From positions 11,879 to 75,878 of the forward strand of contig CABUQG010000005.1 in NCBI GenBank assembly GCA_902493535.1: DNA of 64,000 nt, read 5' to 3'. The notes beneath the pieces are model-generated. The model was not told the origin of the DNA. It worked only from the letters and a program-made list of their open reading frames with translations, and did no database searches. Position numbers and translations under genes: made by a program. Source of the stretch: an uncultured Collinsella sp. (GTDB taxonomy: Bacteria > Actinomycetota > Coriobacteriia > Coriobacteriales > Coriobacteriaceae). Shown here in pieces: positions 8,074 through 17,464 of the stretch; position 1 is the first letter of the stretch, and each line of letters starts with the position of its first letter.

Positions 8074-9003
8074 ATGTCGTTTACCGCTGAGGTGCGTGAC
8101 GAGCTTGCGCGCTGCGAACCAGAATGCGAATACTGCGATTTGTCGACGCTTGCTGCGCTAACGCGTGTGAGCGGCACGCTTTCGCTGGCGGGCTCGGGAC
8201 GGTACCGCTTGACGGTCGCGACCGAGACGGGTGCTGTGGCGCGCACGATGATTGCGCTGACGCATCGTATCCTTAAGCTCAAGACCGAATTCACGGTTCG
8301 TAAGTCGGTCCTGCACAAGGTACGAAACTATCTCATCACCTTGCCCGATCAGCCCGATTTGGATAAGGCTCTGGTGCTGCTGGGCATTCTCGACCGTAGG
8401 GGAGGGCTCGTCGCGGGTGTGCCGCGCCACATCGTCGCCCGTCCTTGCTGCAGGCTCGCCTATATTCGCGGTGCGCTGATTGCCGGAGGCTTTGTTGCCG
8501 ACCCGCGTGGCGATTTTCATTTGGAGATCGCGGTTCAGGGCGAGGAGTATGCAAAGGGACTTTGCGACCTTCTGGAGCAGATTGGAGTTCACGCCCGCGT
8601 CAATGCGCGTCGCGGCTCGTATGCCGTGTACATCAAGAGTGCCGAGGAGATTAAACGTCTGTTACAGCTGATTGGCGCCAAGCGCAGCGTTGCCGAGATT
8701 GAAGAGGCCCGCGCGGTTAAGCTGGTGAAGAACGACGTGAATCGTCGCGTGAACGCAGAGCTTGCCAACCAGACCAGAAGTGCCGGTGCCGCCCAACATC
8801 AGCTTGCGCTCATCGATGAGCTTGATCGGCGCGGTTTGCGCGAAACGCTGCCGGACGCTCTGGCAGTTTTTTGTGACTTACGCGAGCGTTACCCCGATCT
8901 CTCACTGCGAGATTTGGGGGAAATGGCCGACCCTCCTTTGTCGAAGTCGGCCTTGTATCACCGTGTTTTGCGCCTTGAAAAGCTCATTGAAGCAAGCGGG
9001 TAG
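8074..9003 (+). CDS. whiA: WhiA sporulation/cell-division regulator homologue
   Basis: A 309-residue DNA-binding protein with the WhiA layout: an N-terminal LAGLIDADG-like half (MSFTAEVRDELAR, then AYIRGALIAGGFVADPRGDFHLEI) and a C-terminal helix-turn-helix (LRDLGEMADPPLSKSALYHR). In non-sporulating bacteria it affects cell division and chromosome segregation. The ATG lies six bases after the rapZ stop codon and has only a weak ribosome site, so coupling to rapZ is likely. Confidence 0.93.
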   Translation: MSFTAEVRDELARCEPECEYCDLSTLAALTRVSGTLSLAGSGRYRLTVATETGAVARTMIALTHRILKLKTEFTVRKSVLHKVRNYLITLPDQPDLDKALVLLGILDRRGGLVAGVPRHIVARPCCRLAYIRGALIAGGFVADPRGDFHLEIAVQGEEYAKGLCDLLEQIGVHARVNARRGSYAVYIKSAEEIKRLLQLIGAKRSVAEIEEARAVKLVKNDVNRRVNAELANQTRSAGAAQHQLALIDELDRRGLRETLPDALAVFCDLRERYPDLSLRDLGEMADPPLSKSALYHRVLRLEKLIEASG

Positions 9004-9067
9004 TTTAACGCAATAGCTTTTATGGTGGTTTAACTGCTGTTTTATACGTTAAAGCGTTTTAACGCAA
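9004..9067. promoter_or_regulatory. Candidate operator upstream of gap
   Basis: TTTAACGCAA occurs at 9004-9013 and again at 9058-9067. The second copy is half of a perfect palindrome, CGTTAAA-GCGT-TTTAACG, at 9047-9064. It lies 55-115 bases upstream of the putative gap -10 element, a plausible place for a glycolytic regulator. No CggR-type regulator gene is present in the window. Confidence 0.45.
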
Positions 9068-9095
9068 ATTTGATTTTCAATTTCGAGCATTCTCG

Positions 9096-9124
9096 TGAAA
9101 TTCAAGCCAAAAAAAAGGTATATT
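9096..9124 (+). promoter_or_regulatory. Probable gap promoter
   Basis: TATATT at 9119-9124 makes a good -10 element and follows an A-rich tract. The -35 (GTGAAA, 18 bases upstream) is weak, which would fit an activated or A-tract-assisted promoter. Confidence 0.45.
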
Positions 9125-9196
9125 AGGCGAGTGGTTAGTTTGTGGGCCTCAACGGCAGGCGCTGTAGCTTGCGGGGGCCTTACGAAAGGAGACACA

Positions 9197-10222
9197 ATGG
9201 CAGTAAAGGTTGCTATTAACGGCTTCGGTCGCATCGGTCGTCTGGCCTTCCGCCAGATGTTCGGTCATGAGGGCTCCGAGATCGTCGCTATCAACGACCT
9301 CACCTCTCCCGATATGCTCGCTTACCTGCTGAAGTACGACTCCACGCAGGGCAACTATGCTCGCGATCACGAGGTCGTCGCTGGCGAGGATTCCATCACC
9401 GTTGACGGCAAGGAGATCAAGATCTACAAGGAGGCCGACGCCAACAACCTGCCTTGGGGCGACCTCGACGTCGACGTCGTTCTCGAGTGCACCGGCTTCT
9501 ACACCAGCAAGGCTAAGGCACAGGCCCACATCAACGCTGGCGCCAAGAAGGTCGTCATCTCCGCTCCGGCCGGCAGCGATCTGCCCACCATCGTGTACAA
9601 CGTCAACCATGAGACGCTGACCGCTGAGGACAACATCATCTCCGCTGCTTCCTGCACCACCAACTGCCTCGCCCCGATGGCCAAGGGCCTGAACGACTTC
9701 GCTCCCATCGTCTCCGGCATCATGACCACCATCCACGCCTTCACCGGCGACCAGATGCCGCTCGACGGCCCGCAGCGCAAGGGCAACTTCCGTCGCTCCC
9801 GCGCCTGCTCCGAGAACATCGTCCCGAACACCACGGGCGCTGCCAAGGCCATCGGCCTGGTTCTCCCCGAGCTCAACGGCAAGCTCATCGGTGCCGCCCA
9901 GCGCGTCCCGACGCCGACCGGCTCGCTGACCAACCTCTACGCCGTCGTTGACAAGAAGGTCACCGTCGACGAGGTCAACGCTGCCATGAAGGCCTACGCC
10001 GAGACCATCCCCGATACCTTCGCCTACAACGAGGACCAGATTGTCTCCCGCGACATCGTCGGCGAGACCCACGGCTCCATCTTCGACGCCACTCAGACCA
10101 TGTGCTCTGATCTCGGCAACGGCCAGACCCTCGTTCAGGTCACCTCTTGGTACGACAACGAGAACTCCTACACCTCTCAGATGGTCCGCACCATCAAGTA
10201 CTTCGAGAAGTTCGTTGCTTAA
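9197..10222 (+). CDS. gap: Glyceraldehyde-3-phosphate dehydrogenase
   Basis: A 341-residue type I NAD-dependent glyceraldehyde-3-phosphate dehydrogenase. It has the Rossmann start VAINGFGRIGR, the catalytic cysteine in SCTTNCLAP, the phosphate-site RVPTPTGS and the C-terminal SWYDNE. The ATG at 9197 follows AAAGGAG. It forms 1,3-bisphosphoglycerate and heads the glycolytic operon. Codon use is strongly biased to C-ending codons, as expected for a highly expressed gene. Confidence 0.96.
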   Translation: MAVKVAINGFGRIGRLAFRQMFGHEGSEIVAINDLTSPDMLAYLLKYDSTQGNYARDHEVVAGEDSITVDGKEIKIYKEADANNLPWGDLDVDVVLECTGFYTSKAKAQAHINAGAKKVVISAPAGSDLPTIVYNVNHETLTAEDNIISAASCTTNCLAPMAKGLNDFAPIVSGIMTTIHAFTGDQMPLDGPQRKGNFRRSRACSENIVPNTTGAAKAIGLVLPELNGKLIGAAQRVPTPTGSLTNLYAVVDKKVTVDEVNAAMKAYAETIPDTFAYNEDQIVSRDIVGETHGSIFDATQTMCSDLGNGQTLVQVTSWYDNENSYTSQMVRTIKYFEKFVA

Positions 10223-10259
10223 TTTAGCTTTTAGCGAATAGCTCGTTGAGCGTCTAAAG

Positions 10260-10306
10260 AAGGGCGCGGCCTCATAGGGCTTACACCCTAGGGTCGCGCC
10301 CTTTTT
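10260..10306 (+). terminator. Intrinsic terminator between gap and pgk
   Basis: AAGGGCGCG pairs with CGCGCCCTT and runs into TTTTT, with further pairing (TAGGG, CCCTA) in the apical part. It would give gap its own abundant short transcript with read-through to pgk. Confidence 0.8.
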
Positions 10307-10362
10307 ATAGGAAATCGTCTGCCGTAATGGGAGGCAGACACGTACGAAAGGTAGAAGCAAAC

Positions 10363-11553
10363 ATGGCCTTTACCAAGAAGACCGTCCGCGACATCGATGT
10401 CGACGGCAAGCGCGTTCTCGTCCGCGTTGACTTCAACGTGCCTATCAAGGATGGCGTCGTTGGCGACACCACCCGTATCAAGGCTGCCCTGCCCACCATC
10501 AACTACCTCGTTGAGCACAACGCTCGCGTCATCCTCATGAGCCACCTCGGCCGTCCTGAGGGCACTGGCTTCCAGCCCGAGCTTTCCCTCGAGCCTGTCG
10601 CCAAGAAACTCGCTGAGCTCTCTGGCCTTGACGTTGCTTTTGTTGCCGACACGTATGGCGAGAAGGCCGCCGAGGCTGTCGCCGCCGTCGAGCCGGGCAA
10701 GGTCCTCGTTCTCGAGAACGTCCGTTTTGACAAGCGTGAGAAGAAGAACGATCCCGAGATCGCCAAGAAGCTCGCTTCCTATGGTGACGTCTTCGTTCTC
10801 GATGCCTTCGGCACCGCACACCGCGCCCAGGGTTCCGTCGTGGGCCCCGCCGCTTACCTGCCTGCCGTCGCCGGCTTCCTGCTCGAGAAGGAGGTCGACA
10901 CGCTGACCGGCATCTTCGCCGAGCCCGAGCGCCCCTTCGTCGCCATCGTCGGCGGTTCCAAGGTTTCCTCCAAGATCGGCGTTCTCGATCACCTCATCGA
11001 CTCCGCTGATACCCTGATCATCGGTGGCGGCATGGCCTACACCTTCTTCCTGGCTCAGGGCCTGTCCGTCGGTCAGTCCCTCAAGGAAGAGGACTGGGTC
11101 GAGCGCGCCGGTGAGATGCTCAAGAAGGCCGAGGAGAAGGGCGTCAAGATCCTGCTCCCCATCGACAACCGCGTTGCTGATCACTTTGGCGAGGACGCTG
11201 TCCCCGAGGTTGTCGCTTCCGACGCTATCCCCGACGACCGTGAGGGTATGGACATCGGCCCCAAGACCGAGGAGCTCTACGCCGAGGCTGTCAAGGGTGC
11301 CAAGACTGTGTTCTGGAATGGCCCCATGGGCGTCTTCGAGTTCGATAACTTCGCTCACGGCACCCAGGCTATCGCCGAGGCTGTCGCCGAGGCTGATTGC
11401 ACCTCGATCATCGGTGGTGGCGACTCTGTCGCAGCCGTCAACAAGTTCAACCTGGCCGACAAGATGAGCTGGATCTCTACCGGTGGTGGCGCTTCCATGG
11501 AGCTCGTCGAGGGTAAGGCCCTGCCCGGAGTGGAGGCGCTTCTCGATGCCTAA
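10363..11553 (+). CDS. pgk: Phosphoglycerate kinase
   Basis: A 396-residue phosphoglycerate kinase. Family landmarks are VRVDFNVPIKDG, SHLGRPEG, VLENVRF, IVGGSKVSSKI, the hinge WNGPMGVFE and the nucleotide-binding GGGDSVAAV. The ATG at 10363 lies 14 bases after GAAAGG. It makes ATP from 1,3-bisphosphoglycerate. Its last codons overlap the tpiA start by 8 bases. Confidence 0.96.
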   Translation: MAFTKKTVRDIDVDGKRVLVRVDFNVPIKDGVVGDTTRIKAALPTINYLVEHNARVILMSHLGRPEGTGFQPELSLEPVAKKLAELSGLDVAFVADTYGEKAAEAVAAVEPGKVLVLENVRFDKREKKNDPEIAKKLASYGDVFVLDAFGTAHRAQGSVVGPAAYLPAVAGFLLEKEVDTLTGIFAEPERPFVAIVGGSKVSSKIGVLDHLIDSADTLIIGGGMAYTFFLAQGLSVGQSLKEEDWVERAGEMLKKAEEKGVKILLPIDNRVADHFGEDAVPEVVASDAIPDDREGMDIGPKTEELYAEAVKGAKTVFWNGPMGVFEFDNFAHGTQAIAEAVAEADCTSIIGGGDSVAAVNKFNLADKMSWISTGGGASMELVEGKALPGVEALLDA

Positions 11554-12313
11554 TCGCACCCTTCTTATCGCTGGTAACTGGAAGATGAACAACGACGTCG
11601 CCGAGGCCGCCAAGCTCGCCGACGAGCTGGCTCAGGCTCTGCCCGAGGTTCCGGCTGGCGTCGAGGTGCTCGTCTGCCCTCCGACCATCGACATCACCAC
11701 GGTTCATGACCGTATTCAGGCTGCCCCCATCGCCCTCGGTGCACAGAACGTGTACTGGGAGGCCAAGGGTGCCTTCACCGGTGAGTCTTCTTGCGACATG
11801 CTCAAGTCCGCTGGCTGCACCTACTGCATCATCGGTCACTCCGAGCGTCGTGATTACTTCCACGAGACCGACGAGGATCAGAACAAGAAGGCCAAGGCCC
11901 TCGTTGCCGCCGGTCTTGTTCCTGTCTTCTGCTGCGGCGAGTCCCTTGAGGTCCGCGAGGCCGGCACCTATGTCGAGCACGTCGTGAACCAGGTCAAGGC
12001 TGGTCTCGAGGGTCTCGAGATCACTTGCCCCAAGCAGGTCGTCGTCGCCTACGAGCCCATCTGGGCCATCGGCACCGGCAAGACCGCTACCGCCGAGGAC
12101 GCTCAGGAGGTCTGCGGCGCTATCCGTGAGACCCTCAAGGAGATGTTCGGTGAGGAGCTCGCCGACGGCATCCGCGTTCTCTATGGTGGCTCTGCCAAGC
12201 CCGGCAACATCGCCGAGCTCGTCGCCAAGCCCGACGTCGACGGCGCCCTCGTGGGCGGCGCTTCGCTCAAGGCTGCCGACTTCGCCTCTATGGTCGTCAA
12301 GGCAGGCGAGTAG
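11546..12313 (+). CDS. tpiA: Triosephosphate isomerase
   Basis: A 255-residue TIM barrel with AGNWKMN, the catalytic histidine in IIGHSERR, the catalytic glutamate in AYEPIWAIGTG and the phosphate loop YGGSAKPGN. The ATG sits inside the last codons of pgk (gATGcctaa), so translation is coupled; internal GGAG motifs in pgk provide the ribosome site. Confidence 0.96.
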   Translation: MPNRTLLIAGNWKMNNDVAEAAKLADELAQALPEVPAGVEVLVCPPTIDITTVHDRIQAAPIALGAQNVYWEAKGAFTGESSCDMLKSAGCTYCIIGHSERRDYFHETDEDQNKKAKALVAAGLVPVFCCGESLEVREAGTYVEHVVNQVKAGLEGLEITCPKQVVVAYEPIWAIGTGKTATAEDAQEVCGAIRETLKEMFGEELADGIRVLYGGSAKPGNIAELVAKPDVDGALVGGASLKAADFASMVVKAGE

Positions 12314-12318
12314 GACAT

Positions 12319-13872
12319 ATGGCACAGCGTCATCTTCCTGCACTCCTGATCATCATGGATGGTTGCGGCCTGGCTCCGGCCGATGGCGAGAACGCCGTCG
12401 CCGCTGCCAAGACGCCCTTCCTCGATAGCCTGTACGAGAAGTACCCCCACACCACGCTCGGCGCTTCGGGCGAGGACGTGGGTCTTCCCGATGGCCAGAT
12501 GGGCAACTCCGAGGTGGGTCACCTCAACATCGGTGCCGGCCGCATCGTGTTCCAGGAGCTTTCGCGCATCAACAATGCCATCAAGGACGGCTCCATCGCC
12601 AAGAACGAGGTCTTCGTCAAGGCTATGGACGACGTCAAGGCTGACGGCAAGACTCTCCACCTCATGGGCCTTATGAGCCCTGGCGGTGTTCATTCTCATA
12701 TGAGCCACGTCGAGGCTCTGGTCAAGATGGCTGCCGAGCACGGTGTCAAGACCGTTCGCGTCCACGCCTTCATGGATGGTCGCGACGTTGACCCGCAGTC
12801 CGGTGCCGGTTACATGAGTGAGTTCTGCGCCTTCCTGGCTAAGATCTCCGAGGAGACCGGTTGCGACGCTCGCGTTGCCACCGTCTCGGGCCGTTATTGG
12901 GCCATGGACCGCGACAACCGTTGGGAGCGCATCCAGCGCGCCTACGATGTCATGGTCAACGCATCCGATGCCGATACCGACCCTGTTGCCGGTATCAAGG
13001 CCTACTACGAGAAGGATCCGCGCGGCGACGAGTTCGTCGAGCCCTTCGCTGCCCACAACGAGGGCATCCACGAGGGCGACGCGGCCATCTTCTTCAACTT
13101 CCGTCCCGACCGCGCTCGTCAGATGACTCGCGTGTTCACGGACAAGGAGTTCGACGGCTTTGAGCGCGAGCAGATCAAGCTTTCGCACTTTGTGACGATG
13201 ACCGAGTACGACCCGACGTTTGACGTCGAGGTCGCCTTCCCCAAGACGTTCCCCGAGAACGTTCTGGCCGACGTTATCGCCGCCAATGGCCTGAAGCAGC
13301 TGCACACCGCCGAGACCGAGAAGTACGCCCACGTGACGTTCTTCCTCAACGGCGGCATCGAGGAGCCCAAGGAGGGCGAGGAGCGCGTGCTCGTCGCTTC
13401 TCCCAAGGTCGCTACCTACGACCTGCAACCTGAGATGAGCGCTCCCGAGGTTACCGAGAAGCTTGTCGCCGCCATCAACGAGGATCGCGCTGATTTCTAC
13501 ATCGTGAACTTCGCAAACTGCGACATGGTTGGTCACACCGGTGTCTTCGACGCTGCCGTTAAGGCCGTCGAGGCTGTTGACGATGCCCTGTCCAAGGTTG
13601 TCCCGGCGATTCTCGCTAAGGGCGGCTTTGCGCTGATTACCGCCGATCACGGCAACGCCGATCACATGTTTGACGTTGCTTCCGACGGTTCCAAGCATCC
13701 GTTCACGGCTCACACCACCAACCGCGTGCCGTTCATCATCGTTGATGAGAAGGCACAGCTCACCGGTATCGAGGACGGCCGTCTTTCCGATATCGCTCCG
13801 ACCATGCTCACCATGGCTGGTATTGAGCCTTCCGCCGAGATGACGGGTCGCGTACTCGCCACCGAGGCCTAA
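12319..13872 (+). CDS. gpmI: 2,3-bisphosphoglycerate-independent phosphoglycerate mutase
   Basis: A 517-residue, manganese-dependent alkaline-phosphatase-superfamily mutase. The phosphoserine is in GQMGNSEVGH, metal ligands include IIMDGCG and ADHGNADHM, and HSHMSHVEAL and DGRDVDP are family motifs. The first motif has CG where WG is usual. It begins five bases after tpiA. In the typical actinobacterial order secG follows tpi directly, so this gene is an insertion into that block. Confidence 0.95.
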   Translation: MAQRHLPALLIIMDGCGLAPADGENAVAAAKTPFLDSLYEKYPHTTLGASGEDVGLPDGQMGNSEVGHLNIGAGRIVFQELSRINNAIKDGSIAKNEVFVKAMDDVKADGKTLHLMGLMSPGGVHSHMSHVEALVKMAAEHGVKTVRVHAFMDGRDVDPQSGAGYMSEFCAFLAKISEETGCDARVATVSGRYWAMDRDNRWERIQRAYDVMVNASDADTDPVAGIKAYYEKDPRGDEFVEPFAAHNEGIHEGDAAIFFNFRPDRARQMTRVFTDKEFDGFEREQIKLSHFVTMTEYDPTFDVEVAFPKTFPENVLADVIAANGLKQLHTAETEKYAHVTFFLNGGIEEPKEGEERVLVASPKVATYDLQPEMSAPEVTEKLVAAINEDRADFYIVNFANCDMVGHTGVFDAAVKAVEAVDDALSKVVPAILAKGGFALITADHGNADHMFDVASDGSKHPFTAHTTNRVPFIIVDEKAQLTGIEDGRLSDIAPTMLTMAGIEPSAEMTGRVLATEA

Positions 13873-13901
13873 TAGAAAACAAATACCGTTTTCTAGTAAG
13901 G

Positions 13902-13931
13902 GGGTTGTCCACAACCGGACAACCCTCTTTT
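13902..13931 (+). terminator. Intrinsic terminator after gpmI
   Basis: GGGTTGTCC and GGACAACCC enclose a six-base loop and are followed by TCTTTTTT, ending the glycolytic operon. Confidence 0.88.
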
Positions 13932-14030
13932 TTGCGCTATTTCTACCTCGTCACCAAATGGCTGATGGGGGAGTGCTGGGGGTTGTGGTACAGTACTGGA
14001 GTTTGAATTGTTCTATTAAGGAGCTTATCT

Positions 14031-14285
14031 ATGGGTCCGTTTCAGATTCTTCTGTTTGTCGTTTGGGCTGTCTCTGCCGTGGCGCTGACGATTCTCGTCC
14101 TGATGCACTCTGGTAAGGGCACCGGCGTTTCGGATATGATCGCTAGCTCGCTGTATAACTCCAGCTCTGCCACGGGCGTCATGGAGCAGAACCTCGATCG
14201 CCTGACGGTAATTATGGCCGTCGTTTTTGCCGTGTGTGTCGTCCTGTGCATGTTCTTCTTCCCGCAGGGTATCGTCGGCTACTAA
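14031..14285 (+). CDS. secG: Preprotein translocase subunit SecG
   Basis: An 84-residue inner-membrane protein with two transmembrane segments (about residues 4-25 and 58-78) joined by the conserved loop LMHSGKGTGVSDM. AAGGAG precedes the ATG. It associates with SecYE to aid protein export. Its place beside tpiA-gpmI follows the usual actinobacterial arrangement. Confidence 0.92.
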   Translation: MGPFQILLFVVWAVSAVALTILVLMHSGKGTGVSDMIASSLYNSSSATGVMEQNLDRLTVIMAVVFAVCVVLCMFFFPQGIVGY

Positions 14286-14307
14286 GCACGAGCCACATAA
14301 ATACTTG

Positions 14308-14338
14308 AAAAGGGTTCCGCAAGTGCGGGACCCTTTTT
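14308..14338 (+). terminator. Intrinsic terminator after secG
   Basis: AAAGGGTTCCGCA pairs with TGCGGGACCCTTT around a two-base AG loop, followed by a T run. Confidence 0.88.
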
Positions 14339-14579
14339 GTTTACATATTTGTAACAGAGCCAAAATATCCCCACATACTTCGCCCAACTAAAGAAATTCT
14401 CGACCGTTGACCGGAATTAGCCCCAAATCGTGCATAAAATGCGCTACTGTATTGAGAAACGTTGGTTCGTTGTGCATAACCAGCCATAGCAACGGGCGGC
14501 GTTTTGATGGTTCGGATCGGATTGTCTCGACATGTGTCCGACTGAACATTTCTTTGTCCTATCTCATAAGGAGGATGGC

Positions 14580-16256
14580 ATGGCTGATTCTATGTTCCAC
14601 CAGCCCGTTATGGGTCGTCGCGCCTTTGTCGGCGGTACCCTTGCTGCGAGCTCCATGGCTTTTCTTGCCGCATGCGGCAAGAAGGGCGGCGACGCTTCCG
14701 GTTCTGAGTCCGGTTCGAAGCTGAACTTCTACATCAACAACCCGGTCTGCATCGACCCCTACAATGTCCAGGAGGACCAGGGCACTCAGGTCGAGTACCA
14801 GCTCTTTGATGCTCTGACCTCTTACGACGCCGAGAAGGGCGAGATTGTTCCGCTGGCTTGCGAGTCCTTTGAGTCCAACGACGACGCCACCGAGTTTACC
14901 TTCAAGATCAAGAAGGCCAAGTTCCACAACGGTGACGACGTTACCTCCAAGTCCTTCAAGCTCGGTTGGGAGCGTCTGGTCAACACCAAGTCGGCTGTCG
15001 CTACCGAGTACGGCCCTTCCGAGGTCTCCTATCACCTCTCCATGGTCGAGGGCTATGACGATCTGCTTGCCGGTAACGCTACCGAGCTCAGCGGTGTTAC
15101 CTGCCCCGACGATGAGACCCTCGTCGTCAAGCTGGCTTCCGCTTACGCCGACTTCCCCTTCGTCGCCTCTCACCCGGCTCTGGCCCCGGTTCCCGAGTGC
15201 GCCGAGTCCGATGTCAAGAGCTTCTACCTTGCCCCGGTCGGTAACGGCCCGTTCATGATGGACGGCAAGTGGGAGGATGGCCAGGAGATCAACGTCAAGA
15301 AGTTCGACGATTACTATGGCGACAAGGCCAAGATCGATGGCATCCACTTCCAGGTCATCAAGGACATGGAGACCGCTTACAAGGAGTTCCAGGCGGGTAA
15401 CCTCGATGTCTGCGACGTTCCCGTCGCTCAGATTGATGCCGCCAAGAAGGATCGCGGCGTGTCCAAGGACGGCTACACCATGGGAGACGGCGAGCGCATG
15501 CTGCTCGGTGCCGAGCCTTCCACGTACTATCTGACCTGCAACACCACGGCCGAGCCGTTCAACAACGCCGACCTGCGTAGGGGTATCTCCCTGGCCATCA
15601 ACCGTGAGGCCATCTGCAAGACCATCTTCAAGGGTACCCGTACCCCTGCCGACGGCATTGTTCCTCCGGGCATCGATGGCTACAAGGAGGGCGCATGGGA
15701 GTTCTGCGCCTACGATGTCGACAAGGCTAACGAGTACCTCGACAAGGTTGCTCCCGCTGGCGCTAACGGCGATCGTGGCATTAGCGTGACCCTTTCCTAC
15801 AACCAGGACGGCGGTCACAAGGAGATCATGGAGTCCATCATCGGCGACCTCGCCAAGGTTGGTGTTACCGCTGTCTCCGATACCCCCGAGTGGTCTGCCC
15901 TGCTCGAGCAGTATCAGAACTTTAACTATCAGTTCGGTCGTCTGGGTTGGATTGCCGACTACCCGATCATGGACAACTTCCTGTATCCGCTGTTCCACTC
16001 CGACTCCCTCGGTGGCGACAACCGCTCTGGTTACAGCAACCCCGAGTTCGACGCCAAGGTCGACGAGGCTCGTACTATTGTTGACGATGAGGAGCGCGTC
16101 GCCAAGATGCAGGAGGCCGACGCAATGGTCGCTGCCGACTGCCCGGTCATCCCGATTATGTTCTACACGCACACTGTCGCCGGCTCCGATCGCATCAAGC
16201 ACCTCTATGTCGATCCGCAGAAGCACGCCGATCTGGGTACCGCTGAGCTCGCCTAA
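14580..16256 (+). CDS. oppA: Oligopeptide ABC transporter substrate-binding lipoprotein
   Basis: A 558-residue family 5 solute-binding protein. AAGGAGG lies five bases before the ATG. The N-terminus carries a twin-arginine-like MGRRAFVGG, a hydrophobic stretch and the lipobox LAAC, so the mature protein is a membrane-anchored lipoprotein. Family features include TEFTFKIKKAKFHNGDDVT, GNGPFMMDGKW and the RRGISLAINREAI segment. It presents oligopeptides to the permeases encoded downstream. A terminator hairpin separates it from them, which should keep the binding protein in excess. Confidence 0.9.
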   Translation: MADSMFHQPVMGRRAFVGGTLAASSMAFLAACGKKGGDASGSESGSKLNFYINNPVCIDPYNVQEDQGTQVEYQLFDALTSYDAEKGEIVPLACESFESNDDATEFTFKIKKAKFHNGDDVTSKSFKLGWERLVNTKSAVATEYGPSEVSYHLSMVEGYDDLLAGNATELSGVTCPDDETLVVKLASAYADFPFVASHPALAPVPECAESDVKSFYLAPVGNGPFMMDGKWEDGQEINVKKFDDYYGDKAKIDGIHFQVIKDMETAYKEFQAGNLDVCDVPVAQIDAAKKDRGVSKDGYTMGDGERMLLGAEPSTYYLTCNTTAEPFNNADLRRGISLAINREAICKTIFKGTRTPADGIVPPGIDGYKEGAWEFCAYDVDKANEYLDKVAPAGANGDRGISVTLSYNQDGGHKEIMESIIGDLAKVGVTAVSDTPEWSALLEQYQNFNYQFGRLGWIADYPIMDNFLYPLFHSDSLGGDNRSGYSNPEFDAKVDEARTIVDDEERVAKMQEADAMVAADCPVIPIMFYTHTVAGSDRIKHLYVDPQKHADLGTAELA

Positions 16257-16353
16257 GAGTTTGCAGCTTCCGTGAGGGTCAAGTATTTACGTAGACCTCA
16301 TGGGAAACATACAGTTCTCCCTAACCTGGGGTAAACTGGCTGATGGTAATTTT

Positions 16354-16387
16354 GGGATGCCGGTCTGGCGATCGGCATCCCATTTAG
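16354..16387 (+). terminator. Hairpin between binding protein and permease genes
   Basis: GGGATGCCG pairs with CGGCATCCC, followed by only ATTT. A partial terminator or 3'-end stabiliser is the likely role. Confidence 0.65.
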
Positions 16388-16412
16388 GTTAATCCCTAGA
16401 TAGGGGAGTGGT

Positions 16413-17450
16413 ATGGGTAAGTACATCGTTAAACGTGTGCTTCAGTTCATCCCGGTGTTTTTGGGCGTTACGCTGATTCTGTTCGCCCTCCAGAATATCG
16501 TGCCGGGAGATCCGATCAAGCTGATCGGTGGAGACAAGGCTCTGTCCCCCGAGGTGGAGCTTCAGCTTCGCGTCCGCTATCACCTGGTCCAGACGGACGA
16601 GGACGGCAACGCGATCCTTGACGAGAACGGCGACCCCGTTCAAACGTCGCTCGTGGACCGTTACTTGTATTACATGAACGGTCTGCTTCATGGCGATCTG
16701 GGCAATTCGTATCAGCGCAAGCTGCCGGTTACGGATATCTTTGCCCAGAAGTATCCGTATACGGTCAAACTTGCCGCGTGCGCCATCGTGCTCGAGGCAA
16801 TTATGGGTATCGGTGCGGGTATCATTTCGGCGGTAAAGCGTTATTCCTTCTGGGATATTTTGGTAACGCTCACCACGTCGATCCTCGTTGCGGTCCCGGC
16901 CTTCTGGCTCGGTATGTTGCTGCAGCTGTTCTTTGGCGTCATCCTCAAGGACGCCACGGGCGGTGCAATCTCCATGCCGATCTCGGGTGCCGGCGGTTCC
17001 AGCTCTCAGTATCAGGATTGGATGCACTATGTGCTTCCGACCATTACGCTGGCTTCGGTTTCGACCGCTTATGCTGCGCGCATCATGCGCTCGCAGCTGC
17101 TTGACGTCATGAACCAGGATTACATCCGTACGGCAAAGGCCAAGGGTCTCTCCAATCGTGCGATCATCATTAAGCATGCGCTTAAGAATGCACTCATCCC
17201 CGTCGTTACCTATATTGGTGTCGACTTTGGCGGCATGCTTTCGGGCGCCATCCTGACCGAGACGGTCTTTAACTGGCCCGGTATCGGCTATGAGGTCTAT
17301 CGCGCCATTAGCATGCGTGACTGGCCCATCGTTATGGGCGGCGTTACGCTCATCGTCGTCGTCGTCATGGTGATCAACCTGCTCGTCGACATTAGCTATG
17401 CATTCCTCGACCCGCGCATCCGCCTTGGCGGTCCGTCGGATAAGGCCTAA
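16413..17450 (+). CDS. oppB: Oligopeptide ABC transporter permease (OppB type)
   Basis: A 345-residue permease. The N-terminus MGKYIVKRVLQFIPVFLGVTLILF is the standard first membrane helix of OppB/DppB. About six membrane segments follow, and the EAA loop reads RTAKAKGLSNRAIIIKHALKN, which docks the ATPases. AGGGGAG precedes the ATG. It forms the translocation pore with the next gene product. Confidence 0.93.
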   Translation: MGKYIVKRVLQFIPVFLGVTLILFALQNIVPGDPIKLIGGDKALSPEVELQLRVRYHLVQTDEDGNAILDENGDPVQTSLVDRYLYYMNGLLHGDLGNSYQRKLPVTDIFAQKYPYTVKLAACAIVLEAIMGIGAGIISAVKRYSFWDILVTLTTSILVAVPAFWLGMLLQLFFGVILKDATGGAISMPISGAGGSSSQYQDWMHYVLPTITLASVSTAYAARIMRSQLLDVMNQDYIRTAKAKGLSNRAIIIKHALKNALIPVVTYIGVDFGGMLSGAILTETVFNWPGIGYEVYRAISMRDWPIVMGGVTLIVVVVMVINLLVDISYAFLDPRIRLGGPSDKA

Positions 17451-17464
17451 GGGAGGTACGTCTC

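Noticed and set aside
12181..13914. A 577-residue open frame on the minus strand across tpiA and gpmI
   Set aside because: It is the complement of highly biased, GC-rich glycolytic genes; its composition is Val/Gly/Leu-rich without motifs and it lacks a ribosome site. Similar mirror frames oppose pgk, gap, oppA, oppD/oppF, nrdD, metY and pgi.
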